A stretch of 64,000 bases of DNA, from assembly GCA_037833965.1 (NCBI GenBank), contig AP031351.1:17806501-17870500 (forward strand). Reading direction: 5' to 3'. Position 1 is the stretch's first letter. Each line of letters starts with the position of its first letter. Below the pieces are notes generated by a model. The model had not been told where the DNA came from. It was given only the letters and a program-made list of their open reading frames with translations, and did no database searches. Below, piece by piece: positions 48,161 through 59,650 of the stretch. The position numbers and the translations under genes were made by a program. This stretch comes from Marchantia polymorpha subsp. ruderalis (Eukaryota; Streptophyta; Marchantiopsida; Marchantiales; Marchantiaceae).

Positions 48161-48540
48161 TTGGAGTAAGAGATCTGTTTGTATTGTGATCGTATGCAAA
48201 ATCGTATGAATTATGTATCGTACTATGTGTTAGTGTGATTTTGGTGTCAAAACTTCATACTACATTATTGAAATATTTATTTCATGTATAAACTTTTTGG
48301 AGTAAAGTATTGTTGTTCCCGTGAACGTATTTCAAGATCGGATGAATTATTGAGATATTTACTTGATCTATAAGCTCTTTGATATTTACTTGATCTATAA
48401 GCACTTTGAAATAAAGGATTTGTTGTTCTCGTGTACGTATCTCAAAATAGAATGAATTACATATCAAACTATTTGTTGGTGTGCTTTTGGTGTCAAAAAT
48501 TCATACAACATCATTGAGATATTTACTTCGCTTCAAAATG
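48160..48540. repeat. Diverged direct repeats
   Basis: Two main blocks share, in order, a TTGGAGTAA/TTGAAATAA start, a GTATTGTG/TTGTTGTTC stretch, CGTATC..GAATTA, ACTATGTGTTAGTG or ACTATTTGTTGGTG, TTTTGGTGTCAAAA and CATACTACATTATTGA or CATACAACATCATTGA; the first is at about 48.16-48.28 kb and the last at about 48.40-48.53 kb. A partly deleted unit lies between them, including a short duplication of ATATTTACTTGATCTATAAGC. No ORF. Confidence 0.65.
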
Positions 48541-48784
48541 ATACTTTTTGTCAAAATAAATAAGATGATTGATAAAAAATTTAACATACTCAATTTGAAA
48601 TAAAATAAAATTGTATATCTTTATTAACAAAAATACTAGTTAGTGTAATGTTAGAAGATAAGCAACATAAACAATGAAAAGCACATCGATGTTACATGCT
48701 ACATATTTTAACATTGCAATTGATGGTTGAATGATTGAGGTGACCAGAATTGTTTGAGCAAATCAAGAATAATGAGTGAAGTAA

Positions 48785-49350
48785 ACTTGGAGAGTTTTGC
48801 TTGATGGTAACCTTGTGGAAAGTAATTTGTTTGATGGGACCTCTCAGGTTTAGTTTTATCCGATGGAATCCCATGAACGGTGCACCCTCATTCAAACTAA
48901 TAACGACTTGAGTTTTAGAGTTAGTGCAATGAGTCAACCACACCCGCGGACAGAGTGGACTTCGCGTTCCGTCACACTCACTTGTTTTTATTTTGTCATT
49001 CTATATCCGGCCACTCCCCAAGTTGACGTGTCGCATACGCAGGGTTATAGAAGAAGGGTGCAGGCAGAGCAAAGAAATCCGCGAATCGGTACGATCGGGA
49101 GAATTGGAGCACAACAAATTGCACTTCGGGCAAAATTTATCTTTGTCCCCGTGATAATCCACCAGAAATTATAATCAAGGATTGATCTCTAATTGTAATC
49201 TCCGCATTGTAACTATCAATCATAGTTACAAGAACTATGGACGACGGCACACAGTCGTTGAGGTCCCATCGGGTAAAACAAAACCTGAAGGTCCCATCAA
49301 GCAAATTACTTTCCGCATGGGTCCCATCAAACAAATCTCTCAGGAAACTT
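48785..49350. repeat. Foldback element: ~85-bp inverted repeat arms
   Basis: Left arm about 48785-48870 and right arm about 49262-49350 are reverse complements with scattered mismatches; the best block is GGAAAGTAATTTG(T/C)TTGATGGGACC, shown here without the flanks. The motif TTTG(T/C)TTGATGG occurs twice within each arm. The loop of about 390 bp is GC-balanced, unlike its AT-rich surroundings, and includes a hairpin at 49207-49231. It could be a foldback or MITE-like transposon; no clear target duplication was found. Confidence 0.65.
49207..49231. repeat. Perfect hairpin inside the foldback loop
   Basis: Ten-base perfect arms TTGTAACTAT and ATAGTTACAA with a five-base loop CAATC. Confidence 0.9.
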
Positions 49351-50746
49351 GCGATTAACCTTGACATATCTGCGAGCATGTGAGATAATGCCAAGTCAGA
49401 TAGTGTAAACGTACATGCATGCATGAAGCAATATCTTGCTGATTGAAGGCTAAGCAACAAACAACAAGGCAACAATCTAAAAGCAAATTTCAAATTTCAG
49501 ATCTTAAAAATACATATCTGATATCAAAAGCAGAATTCATAAATTACTTGAGTCTGAAATCAAGATTCATGATTTTTGAAATGAGTAAATAGATTTTTGA
49601 AATCAATAGTTAGTTTAGGATTTGAAAACCCTAATCTAACAAAAATTTTTAATTTCAAGAAAATGATTAATATTAAATGTTATACAAATATTTATTAATG
49701 ATTTGTAACATTAATCATTGAAAAAAGGATTAAAAAAATAAACACAAATTGCTTATTTCATATATATATCTAGATTGATCATATCATATCTTAAAGTGAT
49801 TTTGACAACATTTATAACAAATAATTTTGAATTACATTATCCATTTCACATTTAGTGGATTGATCATATCATGGATATGCGTCATTAACACATCTATTAT
49901 TAGTATGATGGTTTGAATTAACACCTTTAATACTAGTCTAACAAGCAAATGTATTGATGACATATTATTGTAAATAGTATATTATTTTTTAATCTAACAA
50001 GCACAAATTTTTAATGTAACATTTAAAATAGTTCATTTTAAATCAATCTGAACTCCATGTTAAAAAATTTATACTTTAATTGTAACCAACTGAAGATAAT
50101 TGTTTTTTACTGTTTTTATAATACAATATTTTTCAAATTATATGATAGTACATGAGAAAAATTACTTTGAAGATTTGTGATTTAAATTTTGTTATTAAAT
50201 GAAGAAAAGTATCTTTGATGTCTTTTCAAAATCAACAGATCTCAAAAAATTATTTTGACAAATGAATTGATAGTATGTAGCATATAAATATGATTTTCGT
50301 TTGTTATACAATCCACAAAGCAAAAAAAGGAAAAATTAAATTAAAAAAACACATATTGTAAATAGTTTGATATCACACTGTATGATATCATTGGAAATAT
50401 TCAGAACTAATAATATTTTATTCCGAAATTTTCAAATCTATATTTTGATTCAATTTCAAAGTGAGCAAGCTTCGTTTTAGTGATAAATTAACTTTCGAGC
50501 TATGTGAGTGTTTTACTAGTACTGTGGATTTTTATGTCGGAATCATATAATATCTTGAGTTCTTTGAATTCATCACTCGTCAATTTCTTCTTAGAAGAAT
50601 CTCATTGCTTCTTACTCATGTGAGCTGGTTTTCTTTTGTATGGAGATTAGGGCCGGAGTTCAAATTTTGTGAATGTATAGATACATTTTTTTAAATTTTA
50701 GTTCATATGCACCATCATTGCATTGCTTTGAGATTTTTAGAAGAAG

Positions 50747-50784
<38 letters not shown>

Positions 50785-51180
50785 TATTGAAAAAGATGAA
50801 TATTCATACATTTCTCTTATAGTTGACTGTCTTATTTTGATTCAACTGGTTTTGGACTTAGAAACATACTTCGGGTTCGTTGCAGCTCTTCTTTGCAGAC
50901 ATCCTTGCCTAATCTTTTGGCGCCAATATTTTATGGTTTGTGTTTTTTCTTTATTCATCCTACCTCATCCCATAATTATGCATGTCCTATGATGAATTCT
51001 CACTGCGAGACATCTTTGTTGAGTTTTGAAATATTGGTCTAAAACATATCATATACATGTGACGTTTGAAGACACAGATTCAAATTCTTTCACGCTGACA
51101 TGGGATAGAATGTACAAGCTTGTGATATGATCTTCTCAATTTTCATGCCTACATTTAAAATGAAAGATCTAGAATTATTT
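49351..51180. other. AT-rich intergenic DNA
   Basis: AT-rich, no credible ORF. Contains the (AT)n run at 50749-50781. Nothing else recognised. Confidence 0.6.
50749..50781. repeat. (AT)n microsatellite
   Basis: About sixteen uninterrupted AT units. Confidence 0.95.
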
Positions 51181-52152
51181 TTCAGTCTCCTAGGAGAGAT
51201 GCACTGATCTATGAGGGCCAGAAGTCAAAACAATGCTGACATGTCATGAGTCCCATACAATAACAGTTTTCTTCAGATAGCAGCAATTTCATGCATGACA
51301 TTCAAGAAAATATAGCATATGACAAGCGACAGGGATGAAGACAAGGAGACACAATGAGTGGATCGGCGTCCGACAGATGCTTCCTAAACTTTGATCGTAG
51401 AGATCTTTGTTCAGTATCATCACCAGCTGGATGAGGTAATTTGACGAGCAGACTGGATGTCAATGATTTAATATGGCAAGACATGCACTTGTATCTCTAT
51501 GTTGTCTTATTATCCTATAGGAAACTTATGACTCTCGTGCGGTCTAAGGCTCTGTTTCTGAGTTCCACATCAGTACCATTTTAAATATACGGGATATGTC
51601 ACACTTCCAGCTTAACCCTTTCGGATGTATCATGCTTGGACAAGATAGTGACAACATGCATTACATGAATATTTAGTTTTTAGAAGATTTGATCTTGAGC
51701 TTTACTATTTTTCTCTTTTGATGCACTGTTCCCCCCGCACGTACTTGTTGCTTCTCCTCTTTCCGTAATTCGACAGGCAGTAGTAGCCTCTTGCAGTGAC
51801 TGGTTCATATATGGAGAGTGCATAGCTGATGCATTGGCAGTGGTTACGTCCTTCTTTCGATGCGCACTGTTCGCAACAAAAAAAGAGAAAAAAAGGACAG
51901 ATGTAACAAAAATAGTGAGGTAGAGCATGTAGGTCACAATGACAATTTACTAAGGAGTTAACATACGAGGGCATTTCACCTTGACCCGACAAGAGGTGAA
52001 GATTTATCAGGTCACAAGGTTAAGTATGATACATCTCAAGTTTTAATACGAAAATCGACGGTGACTTTGGTCCAAAGGACCAACAAAGATTGGTCAACGA
52101 ATCTGCTTCGTCTCGTCAACCACGAAGAGTGATCCAGTAAACCATAAAGCAA
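51181..52152 (-). other. GC-balanced patch with short minus-strand ORFs, unrecognised
   Basis: The composition rises above the AT-rich background. On the minus strand 51937-51680 encodes 85 residues starting with a hydrophobic segment (MTYMLYLTIFVTSVLFFSFF) that could be a membrane anchor or signal, followed by a hydrophilic tail. I recognise no family and cannot choose between a small gene, an exon and chance. Confidence 0.2.
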
Positions 52153-52629
52153 GTGGAATGGTGTGAAAAGCATCGAGCACTTCCTGGCACAGCACCAAAG
52201 TCTTCAAGCTGGTTCACCACGGTTAGCAGAGTCATCGTTAATTTCGTTATTCACCCAAAAGCAAGCATGGCGGCAAGATCTGGTGACCGTGTTTTGGAAG
52301 CTGACCTGGAACTTGTCGAAATAAAGCCTTCCCATCCCATCTCATCTGAGTTAACCAAGTTGCCTTGTGGACCTACAGAGTACCTAGACCGGCAGTGGGG
52401 CTTATCTGAGAGTTCTCCAGCCATGTGGAAGATATGTGGGGTTGGACCTAGAACCAATGTAGGAGGAAAGTTCCAAATGAACTGTATCAAGATGTCCCAC
52501 ATGCTTACCCAAAACAGTGCCTCCATATCATCACAGTCATCAAGTAAAGCACTTTCTCGTTATCCCAGTTATATGCTGCAACCTCGTCTTTTTTATTTAT
52601 TCCAAAAAAATTTGGGATTCTTTTGCTGA
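52153..52629 (+). CDS. Hypothetical ORF, 158 codons, unrecognised
   Basis: An open frame starting ATG GAA TGG at 52153. The middle part (RVLEADLELVEIKPSHPI, then WGLSESSPAMWKICGVG) has balanced composition; the last 25 residues lie in AT-rich sequence and look non-coding. The opposite strand is also open over 52251-52526, so the coding strand is uncertain. No domain, signal or membrane segment is recognisable. It may be an exon, a relic or chance. Confidence 0.2.
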   Translation: MEWCEKHRALPGTAPKSSSWFTTVSRVIVNFVIHPKASMAARSGDRVLEADLELVEIKPSHPISSELTKLPCGPTEYLDRQWGLSESSPAMWKICGVGPRTNVGGKFQMNCIKMSHMLTQNSASISSQSSSKALSRYPSYMLQPRLFYLFQKNLGFFC

Positions 52630-55300
52630 TGATAAATGATTTGGTGGATATATTAAATATGATCAAATTATATTGTAATGTAGACCGGCATCAATAATAT
52701 CCAAAAGTATGAATTTCTGTCTATTTGCAGCAATATATTTCATTCCTGATCACAAAAAAATCTTCCATCGCAATGATCAACGATAACTTTTCCAATGATT
52801 AGAATGGGGTAGGCCCAATAGCAATTGGAATATTATGGTGTTGACACGCAATCAAGACACTTAGCATGAAATAACGAAAAAGCATATCGCACTTAACAAC
52901 TTTTGGAGTTACATAGAACAAATTTGTGAAACTATTGCAATGATCTTACAAGCAATCTCCAAGACGCCTATGAATGATTCATAACAATACTATTGAGGAT
53001 AGATGTGAGCTAAAAGTAGCATATCATATATGACAGTTACTATGTGGGTGATACTCATTTGAAATATCCACATGAGATGATGATGGATTCAGAGGTTAAT
53101 AGAGCATATATTACCGAGCAGGATTAGACTTAGATAAATGGTTTCGAGCGGGTTTTTATGATCCCAGTCTACTCGATGCCAGATTCTATTGCAGTATAGC
53201 TCGAATCCATATTAGATAGCTTCATAATTTAAAAAAAAGCAATCTTCCTTTCGAGGTGTACACTGTCAGTTAAATGAAACCGAATGAAGTTCATGATAAC
53301 TTCCATTAATCATGGACTTTCATCAATGCAACAATAATCCACAAATTCTTCTTATCTAATCCTAGAAAGCTTGTGCAATAAAAATTCTGTAGACTAGAAT
53401 GTCAATGAGATGGGAGTCTCATGACCGTATTGTGTTTTTTAAAATTATCGACCTAGGGATCACGCAGTCTATATGATTCTCCAAGTGATGGATATTATCT
53501 GGATGTTTCAAATGAGCTAAGATACCTGAAAGGTGCTTCATTATAGACGTTTGACGTTATGAGATTAAGACTTGCTAACACATTAGACATTGTGTCTAAC
53601 ATATCATCTTACTCGTCCCCACAAAAGCGACATTGATGCCATAGTAATTATGATACTAACGCATAGTACTACATCATGCACCTTCTCTTATCTGATTAAT
53701 CAAAATACTCCAACATCTATGCATGAGTAAATGTTGAAGGTCAAAATTTTGAACTTAATAGATATTTATATCTTTCACATTGAATAAAAAATAAAAGATA
53801 AAATTTAGAAAGAAAATACCAACTCATTATCCAAATTTGAAGGAAATCAATTATGAAGGTTTTAAAGCACTTTTATTTATATTTCAAGATTTGATTCTCC
53901 TTACGTTTAGATTGAGCACCAATGAACCAAAATCAACAAAATTAATATAACCTTTCAATAAGATCATGATGAACTTTCAAAACGATGGATTCACTACCCA
54001 ATCGTTAGATTGGGTAATGAAAAAGATGAAAATCGCTAGATTCACCCATATATCGGGTCTTACAATTTTCATTTTTACATTCTTTATAAATAGATGCTTT
54101 TGCTTTCTAGACCAGCCCACCGACCCTACATGTAGTTGTAACGTAAACCCAGAACCAAACCCCGGTTTGATTTACTCTGACAGGCAGTTCATTCATCACG
54201 ACTAAATCCTTGACTGTGACGGTGAACCAGCCTAGGAACTCAATGGTAATCAACCCGTCTAGCGGTGAGTTTTTCATTTTCTGACTCATTTCTAACTCAC
54301 CGCGCCAAGAGAAAAAACTTGGACGCATGGCAAAATAACAAAGGAACAAGGCATTTTTCCAAAAGAACAAAAGTAAAAGCCTCCAAGACCTGTCTTGTAA
54401 TCATGCTAAGTTATATTCATTGGTTTTGTTATTAATTTTGATCCAAGCGGTACGGATAGGTTATCCCTGAGATTATTTATTATATTTATTTTCGTTCAGT
54501 CAAGCTTTAAGTCATAGCTTTTCTAAATAAATCAAGAAATGAACAACAGTCAATCGGCTTGAACATCGGCTTGAAAGGTTCAAAACACACAAAATGATAT
54601 ATTGTAAGTTTTCAAGTGTATTCTCGTTGATTTTGTTCAAAGAGTACCAAGTTTCGATGAATTCTTCAAACGAAAGAAACAGGAAATAACTAAAAACTAA
54701 CCACAACGTCAATTTAACACCTCTTTCGCCGAACTTGAAGGAGATGTCGTCTAACGAACATATTTATTTCAAATGTGGTCCGGTCTAGACGTTGTAGTTT
54801 TAATATTCTTTTCTGCTAGATAATTTGCTCGAATTAATTAAGTTAATTAAATACGATGAATTCACGAGCCAAAGGCTTTGAAGACGCAGTATTTATGAAT
54901 CAAATTTCAATTTTTTTTAAAATCACACTGTCCGTTATATTACGTGATGTATATCAAGCAACTTTGAATAATACTCGTTCTAGAAAAACTTGTTCAATAC
55001 TAGCTCATGAACCTGTACGAAAAAAAAAAGCTTGGCTTCCCGACGAGGATCTGGAGCTGTCAATAGGTCCTGTACCCAATTTTTGTGTGCAAAACCGCAT
55101 AGCCCTTCGCCAGGAAAAAAAAATGTATTCGGTGGTAGAAGTAAAGACTTCCTCCTATAGCTCAAAATATTTCCAAGTATATTATAACGAAACCACCACA
55201 ATAAAAAGGAGAGAGTAACTTGTTTTTGACATGCTAAAATTAGCTCTTTTCAAAAGGCGAGTCGAGCATTGATTTGAGTAGCTGAGGTAATTTTTTGCAC
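52630..55300. other. AT-rich intergenic DNA with an unrecognised ORF
   Basis: Mostly AT-rich. 54856-55218 on the plus strand encodes 120 residues (start MNSRAKGFEDAVF) without any recognisable family; its A-runs and composition suggest chance. Nothing else is supportable. Confidence 0.45.
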
Positions 55301-57477
55301 GTCGTTGAAGTCACACGTGACCTGATAATTTAAGGTGTGTCTCCTAGTGACCTCTTCATTTGATTGAGAAGAAGGGGAGAATCTGGCAGTATATAAATGT
55401 CAGGCCAACGACATCTATCTACTGTACAAAGGAAGGAACATTTATGGGACCCAAAGAGATGATACAAAACTTGGTCGAAGAAAGAGAACAAAGTTATAAA
55501 TGCCCTGTATAGATGAACAGCCACGTCAGGAGGTACGTCAGGAGGGCAAGGGCTGGCGCAGGCTCCTCCAGGACTCAGACCAGCAGACAATCCCAAAATG
55601 ATTTTTTCCAACCACTCGGATTGCTCCGCGTGGCTGATTACAGTACTCTACTCTACTGGACCATGGGGCCGTCCTCGACGGCGCGACGGCTTAACACGAG
55701 ATCCAGTTACGGTGGGGCTAGGGCTGCTTAACGGCCACTACGGTACAGCATACAACACAACTCTCGGTCCTGCTCACTGACATTGTTGTTACGGGCCGAT
55801 GAGATCTTTTGACCTCGCCAGAGGAAGGGCAACCGGACCTCAGCACAACAGACAAGTCCAGTCCGTTTCGTACTGCACCGTACTTCACCATTCAGACAGT
55901 CATTCCTCAGGCCTCCGGTCTGGATACAGTTCCCATTACGCTCGAATTTATTGTTCCCGAGTTGTGCGCCCGAGAACCTGGCATTAGGGTTCGGTTAAAC
56001 GGACGTGGTGGAGGCGCTGTCCACCCATCGAGTGCAGGTAACCGCGGACAGTGGAGCTGTAACCTAACCACAGTTGTCAAGAACCGGGTCAGTACTGTTC
56101 AGTGTACAACTGCAGGCGGTAAGCGGAGAGACACTCAGTACAGTCGTTCGGGTTCAGTGTGGCAGCTGAAGCAGGAATTCGAAACTCTTGCAGCTGAAGG
56201 TTAGGGAATCGAGATCCGACCCTTGTCGTTTGAGGCGCAGGGGAAGCCCATTTGGTGTCAGCCAGTCGGATCGATCATACATGCAGAGGGAATTGTACGA
56301 CGCTCGCACCCCGATCCGAGTCAGGTGAGTTGAATGCTGCTGCTACTTAACTCCGAGGGGAGGAGCGGTAGGGATTCCGAGAAGAAGGGAGCAGTGACTA
56401 CGACGAGGCAGCGTCGAGTGGAACCAGCGCTTGCCGTCCGTATGTGAGGACGATGGAACACGCCGAGACAAGAGGCGAGGAGAAAGTCTAAGGCACGGTT
56501 AAGAATCGAGGTGAGGAGGCGAGGGAGAGAAGATTCGGGAGTTGACTTGACGATTTGTGCACCACGTTGGGCGGAGGTAGATTGGTTAGTTTATTGATTG
56601 GGAGCATGCGTGAATCAAGGGACTGACGGAGGTCACATTTGTGTGTTATTGCGTATGCCAGGGCTGGATTTGAATGTCCGTCGGGGATCGTGTGGCTAGG
56701 CTGGCCATCACGCTGTAGACTCGCTGTACAGGTGAGCACATCCTCACTGGTGTTTATGTGTACATCCAACAGTGAAATTTTACTCTTTTCTTGCGAACAG
56801 TCTTTGCAACCTGCCGTTAAGGAGTCACCATTCTGTTTGGAAAGTCGGCATTCTTACTGGAGCTACTATGCGTTTTAAGAATGCCCCGGGGTTACAGTTG
56901 CTCTCTCTAGCTCGTCACGAGTGCCGATTGTTTATGGAGCGTTCGAGGTCCACGAACTGATCTTCAGCTGCAGGCTTCTCCCCCTACGTTTCATTTGCCG
57001 TAGCTTGAGTTGTGCCGTCGCAAAGCATTGTTTCCTCACTGCTTCGATGCTCTCCATGACGGAAGGTCTTCTGCATTTGTGCACCGGCACGTCTGCACAT
57101 CGATTTTGTTTTGCACAGTGCCCCTCATTCTTGGTGTGTGCAGTTGCGGGCCTTGATGGTTCGAGGGCGCTTGATGTGACTCTGGTAGTTGTTTTCTGAC
57201 GACACGACCTCGAGGATTATGGACTGTTACGACATCATGTCGTCGTAGAGAGGAAGATTCACGGTACAAGTGGAGAGAATTCGCGTTCCGTCTCTAGGAC
57301 GTCGAATGGTGGTGAGGCGTTGAGCTCGCTGATCAAGAAGAAGATCTGGTAGACGCTGGGATTTCTTATCATTTCTGTGCATCTTTTGCAGATAGATGCA
57401 CTAAGAACGAGTGAATCATTGTCGGCATCAAGGTGCCCACTCACAGGGACATTCTCTCCCAGCTCGAGCACCCCGAA
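55300..57477 (+). promoter_or_regulatory. Promoter and long 5' leader of the MTP1-like gene, probably with a leader intron
   Basis: GC-balanced sequence preceding the start codon. A strong splice acceptor (pyrimidine-rich tract then TTTTGCAG) ends at 57391, 86 bp before the ATG, and good donors GTGAGT at 56327 and GTGAGC near 56731 lie upstream; a 5' untranslated intron is therefore likely, though inferred. The plus-strand ORF 55809-56204 (131 codons) shows no recognisable family and probably lies in the promoter or leader. Confidence 0.45.
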
Positions 57478-58974
57478 ATGGGGAAGAGTACATCTCTGAA
57501 TGAAGCGCTCTTGGACCAGCGGGAGGAAGCCTGTGGAACTCCGCAGCAACCAATTCGAGTGGAGGAAGCGTATGGGCAAAAATTTCTGAACGGGGACTGG
57601 AAATGTGGTACGGATGTGTGTGGAATAGCCAACACTCGTAGCGACGCTGCCATAGAAGAACGATCCGAAGCAACCAAGAAGCTGAGTCGTGCTGTTTGTT
57701 TCTGCGTTGTGTTTATGATCTTAGAAATCATTGGGGGCATTAAGGCTGGCAGTCTAGCAGTTCTCACAGATGCGGTACACTTGTCGTCCGACGTCGCGAG
57801 TTTCGCAATATCTCTTTTCGCAGTTTGGGCTGGAGGTTTGGAGGCGGACCGTCACCGCCACTCGTTCGGGTTTTACCGACTGGAAGTTTTGGGCGCGTTA
57901 GTCTCTATACTGATCATATGGTTGATCACTGGAATAATAGTGTACGAAGCAATTGACAGGCTTTTCACCGAGCAGGGTGCAATCGATGGTCGTTTAATGT
58001 TCATCGTAGCATCCCTCGGACTGCTAGTCAACCTTGCGATGATGTTCTTGCTGGGACATGACCATGGACACGGAGGGCACGGGCACGGTCATGATCATGG
58101 GCATGGACACGGGCATTCGCATGACCACGAGGAAGCAAGTGATCAGGAACACTCTCACACTCATGAACACGGAAGTCATGATGGTCACGATCATGAACAT
58201 CACGAGCATCACCACGACGAAGCACACGATGAGCACGCACCTCTCTTATTAGAGGATGGAAAGAGTTCTGACCCAAATCAGCACAGGCAGGAATGCAAGC
58301 GACAGAACCTAGTAGTCAGGGGTCATGATCAAATAATTGTCTGCATATGCGACGAAGCCGATGGATCCTTTGAGCGAAGACTGACCATTGATTCGACGTC
58401 AAGTGAACACGAGGTTCGACGCTCTGGTTCTAGTGAAAGAAGAGAAAATGTCAACGTGCGCAGCGCATACTTGCATGTTTTAGGAGACATGATACAGAGC
58501 ATTGGTGTCATGATCGGAGGAGCAGTAATATGGTGGAAGCCTGAGTGGAAGATAGTAGATTTGATATGCACTTTCCTGTTCTCCATTATCGTTCTGTTGA
58601 CTACGTTGAAGATGGTCAGTGATATTCTGGCAGTTTTGATGGAAAGCACCCCGCGAGAAATCGATGCAAAACTCCTTCAAAAGGGCTTGGAAGCCATCGA
58701 CGGAGTGAATGCCGTGCACGAGCTTCACATATGGGCAATTACTGTGGGAAAAGTAATCTTGGCTTGTCATGTTATGATCAAGCCCGAGGCCGAGTCAGAT
58801 GAGGTGCTGCAGAAGGTGATACACTACTGCGACTCGAAGTTCAAAATCAGCCATGTCACCATACAGATCGAGCGAAGAAAGCATGCTGCACCCCTAAATG
58901 CCCCTTCAGAAGACCATTCTCTTGATCACGACCATTCTCATGACCATGACCATCACCACCATGATCATCACTGA
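57478..58974 (+). CDS. MTP1: MTP1-like zinc transporter (cation diffusion facilitator, ZnT type)
   Basis: Vacuolar Zn2+/H+ antiporter of the cation diffusion facilitator family, 498 residues, intronless coding region. The first ATG in frame is 57478; the frame is open further upstream only from a GTG. Six membrane segments are visible: about 70-90, 92-120, 137-159, 173-193, 328-352 and 358-388. The transport-site HxxxD motifs are present in TM2 (H101-D105) and TM5 (H333-D337). Between TM4 and TM5 lies a very His-rich loop (194-253, HGHGHDHGHGHG-type) thought to sense or buffer zinc, followed by a non-His linker (255-326). The C-terminal cytoplasmic domain contains ELHIWAITVGKVILACHV, and the protein ends in a second His/Asp-rich tail (479-498). 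It is about 100 residues longer than Arabidopsis MTP1 because of the linker and tail. Substrate and vacuolar location are inferred from the family. Confidence 0.93.
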   Translation: MGKSTSLNEALLDQREEACGTPQQPIRVEEAYGQKFLNGDWKCGTDVCGIANTRSDAAIEERSEATKKLSRAVCFCVVFMILEIIGGIKAGSLAVLTDAVHLSSDVASFAISLFAVWAGGLEADRHRHSFGFYRLEVLGALVSILIIWLITGIIVYEAIDRLFTEQGAIDGRLMFIVASLGLLVNLAMMFLLGHDHGHGGHGHGHDHGHGHGHSHDHEEASDQEHSHTHEHGSHDGHDHEHHEHHHDEAHDEHAPLLLEDGKSSDPNQHRQECKRQNLVVRGHDQIIVCICDEADGSFERRLTIDSTSSEHEVRRSGSSERRENVNVRSAYLHVLGDMIQSIGVMIGGAVIWWKPEWKIVDLICTFLFSIIVLLTTLKMVSDILAVLMESTPREIDAKLLQKGLEAIDGVNAVHELHIWAITVGKVILACHVMIKPEAESDEVLQKVIHYCDSKFKISHVTIQIERRKHAAPLNAPSEDHSLDHDHSHDHDHHHHDHH

Positions 58975-59650
58975 GGGTCAGGGACAAGGTACTTCGTGAG
59001 TTCCACTTGCCCAGGGACAGGTTTTGGCATCCCAAAAGTCCCTTCGGCTCTTTGTCCTAGACTTGACGACTTTTAACCATACTGTTGTGATCAGGTATGG
59101 TGCAAAAGTGAAGCAGATACTGTTTTGAGTTTTAAGCAGACGAAGAAAGTCCAGAAGGAAAGAGATGGCTGTTTCTGAAGCTTCATTTCACTGCGTTTGA
59201 GCGGTGTTTATGTGGGACTTCAAGGAGTCCCTCCTATCTCTTCAACGAGGTTGGGTTGCCAGCAAACGTTCTGCTTCATTGAAGTTGGGCAGGTCTGAAG
59301 TGTTGGGGATGCATCGTACTTGTAGGTGGTCAGGATCGAAGCTTCCTTCGCAGAGCAATACGAACCGCGTGAGCAAGTGTTCGCAAGTCGTTCCACACGC
59401 TTCTTTCAGTACGCTTGACGTTTGTAAACTTCATCATCGGTCGCCAAACTGGACTGAACGTGTGGGACGAATATCTGTAAGATTGTTGCTGCTCAGCGCT
59501 TCATCTGTAAAACGCGCTTACCCATATTGGGTGATGTGTATGTATGACTATAGGTCTATCAGCAAGAAATATGAGAACTCAGCGCCATGCTTTTCCCTTG
59601 CAAATGAGAGGATTTGATAGAGATTCCTGTGTCTCTACGAATATATATTG
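58975..59650 (+). other. 3' flank of the MTP1-like gene
   Basis: Probable 3' untranslated region. The ORF at 59204-59617 (137 codons) has no recognisable content. Confidence 0.4.

Noticed and set aside
57433..57477. Earlier GTG start for the MTP1-like protein
   Set aside because: GTG starts are not expected in plant nuclear genes, and ATG 57478 gives a normal N-terminus.
58024..58276. Antisense ORFs opposite the His-rich loop of the transporter
   Set aside because: They are mirror translations of the CAT/CAC repeats in the sense gene.
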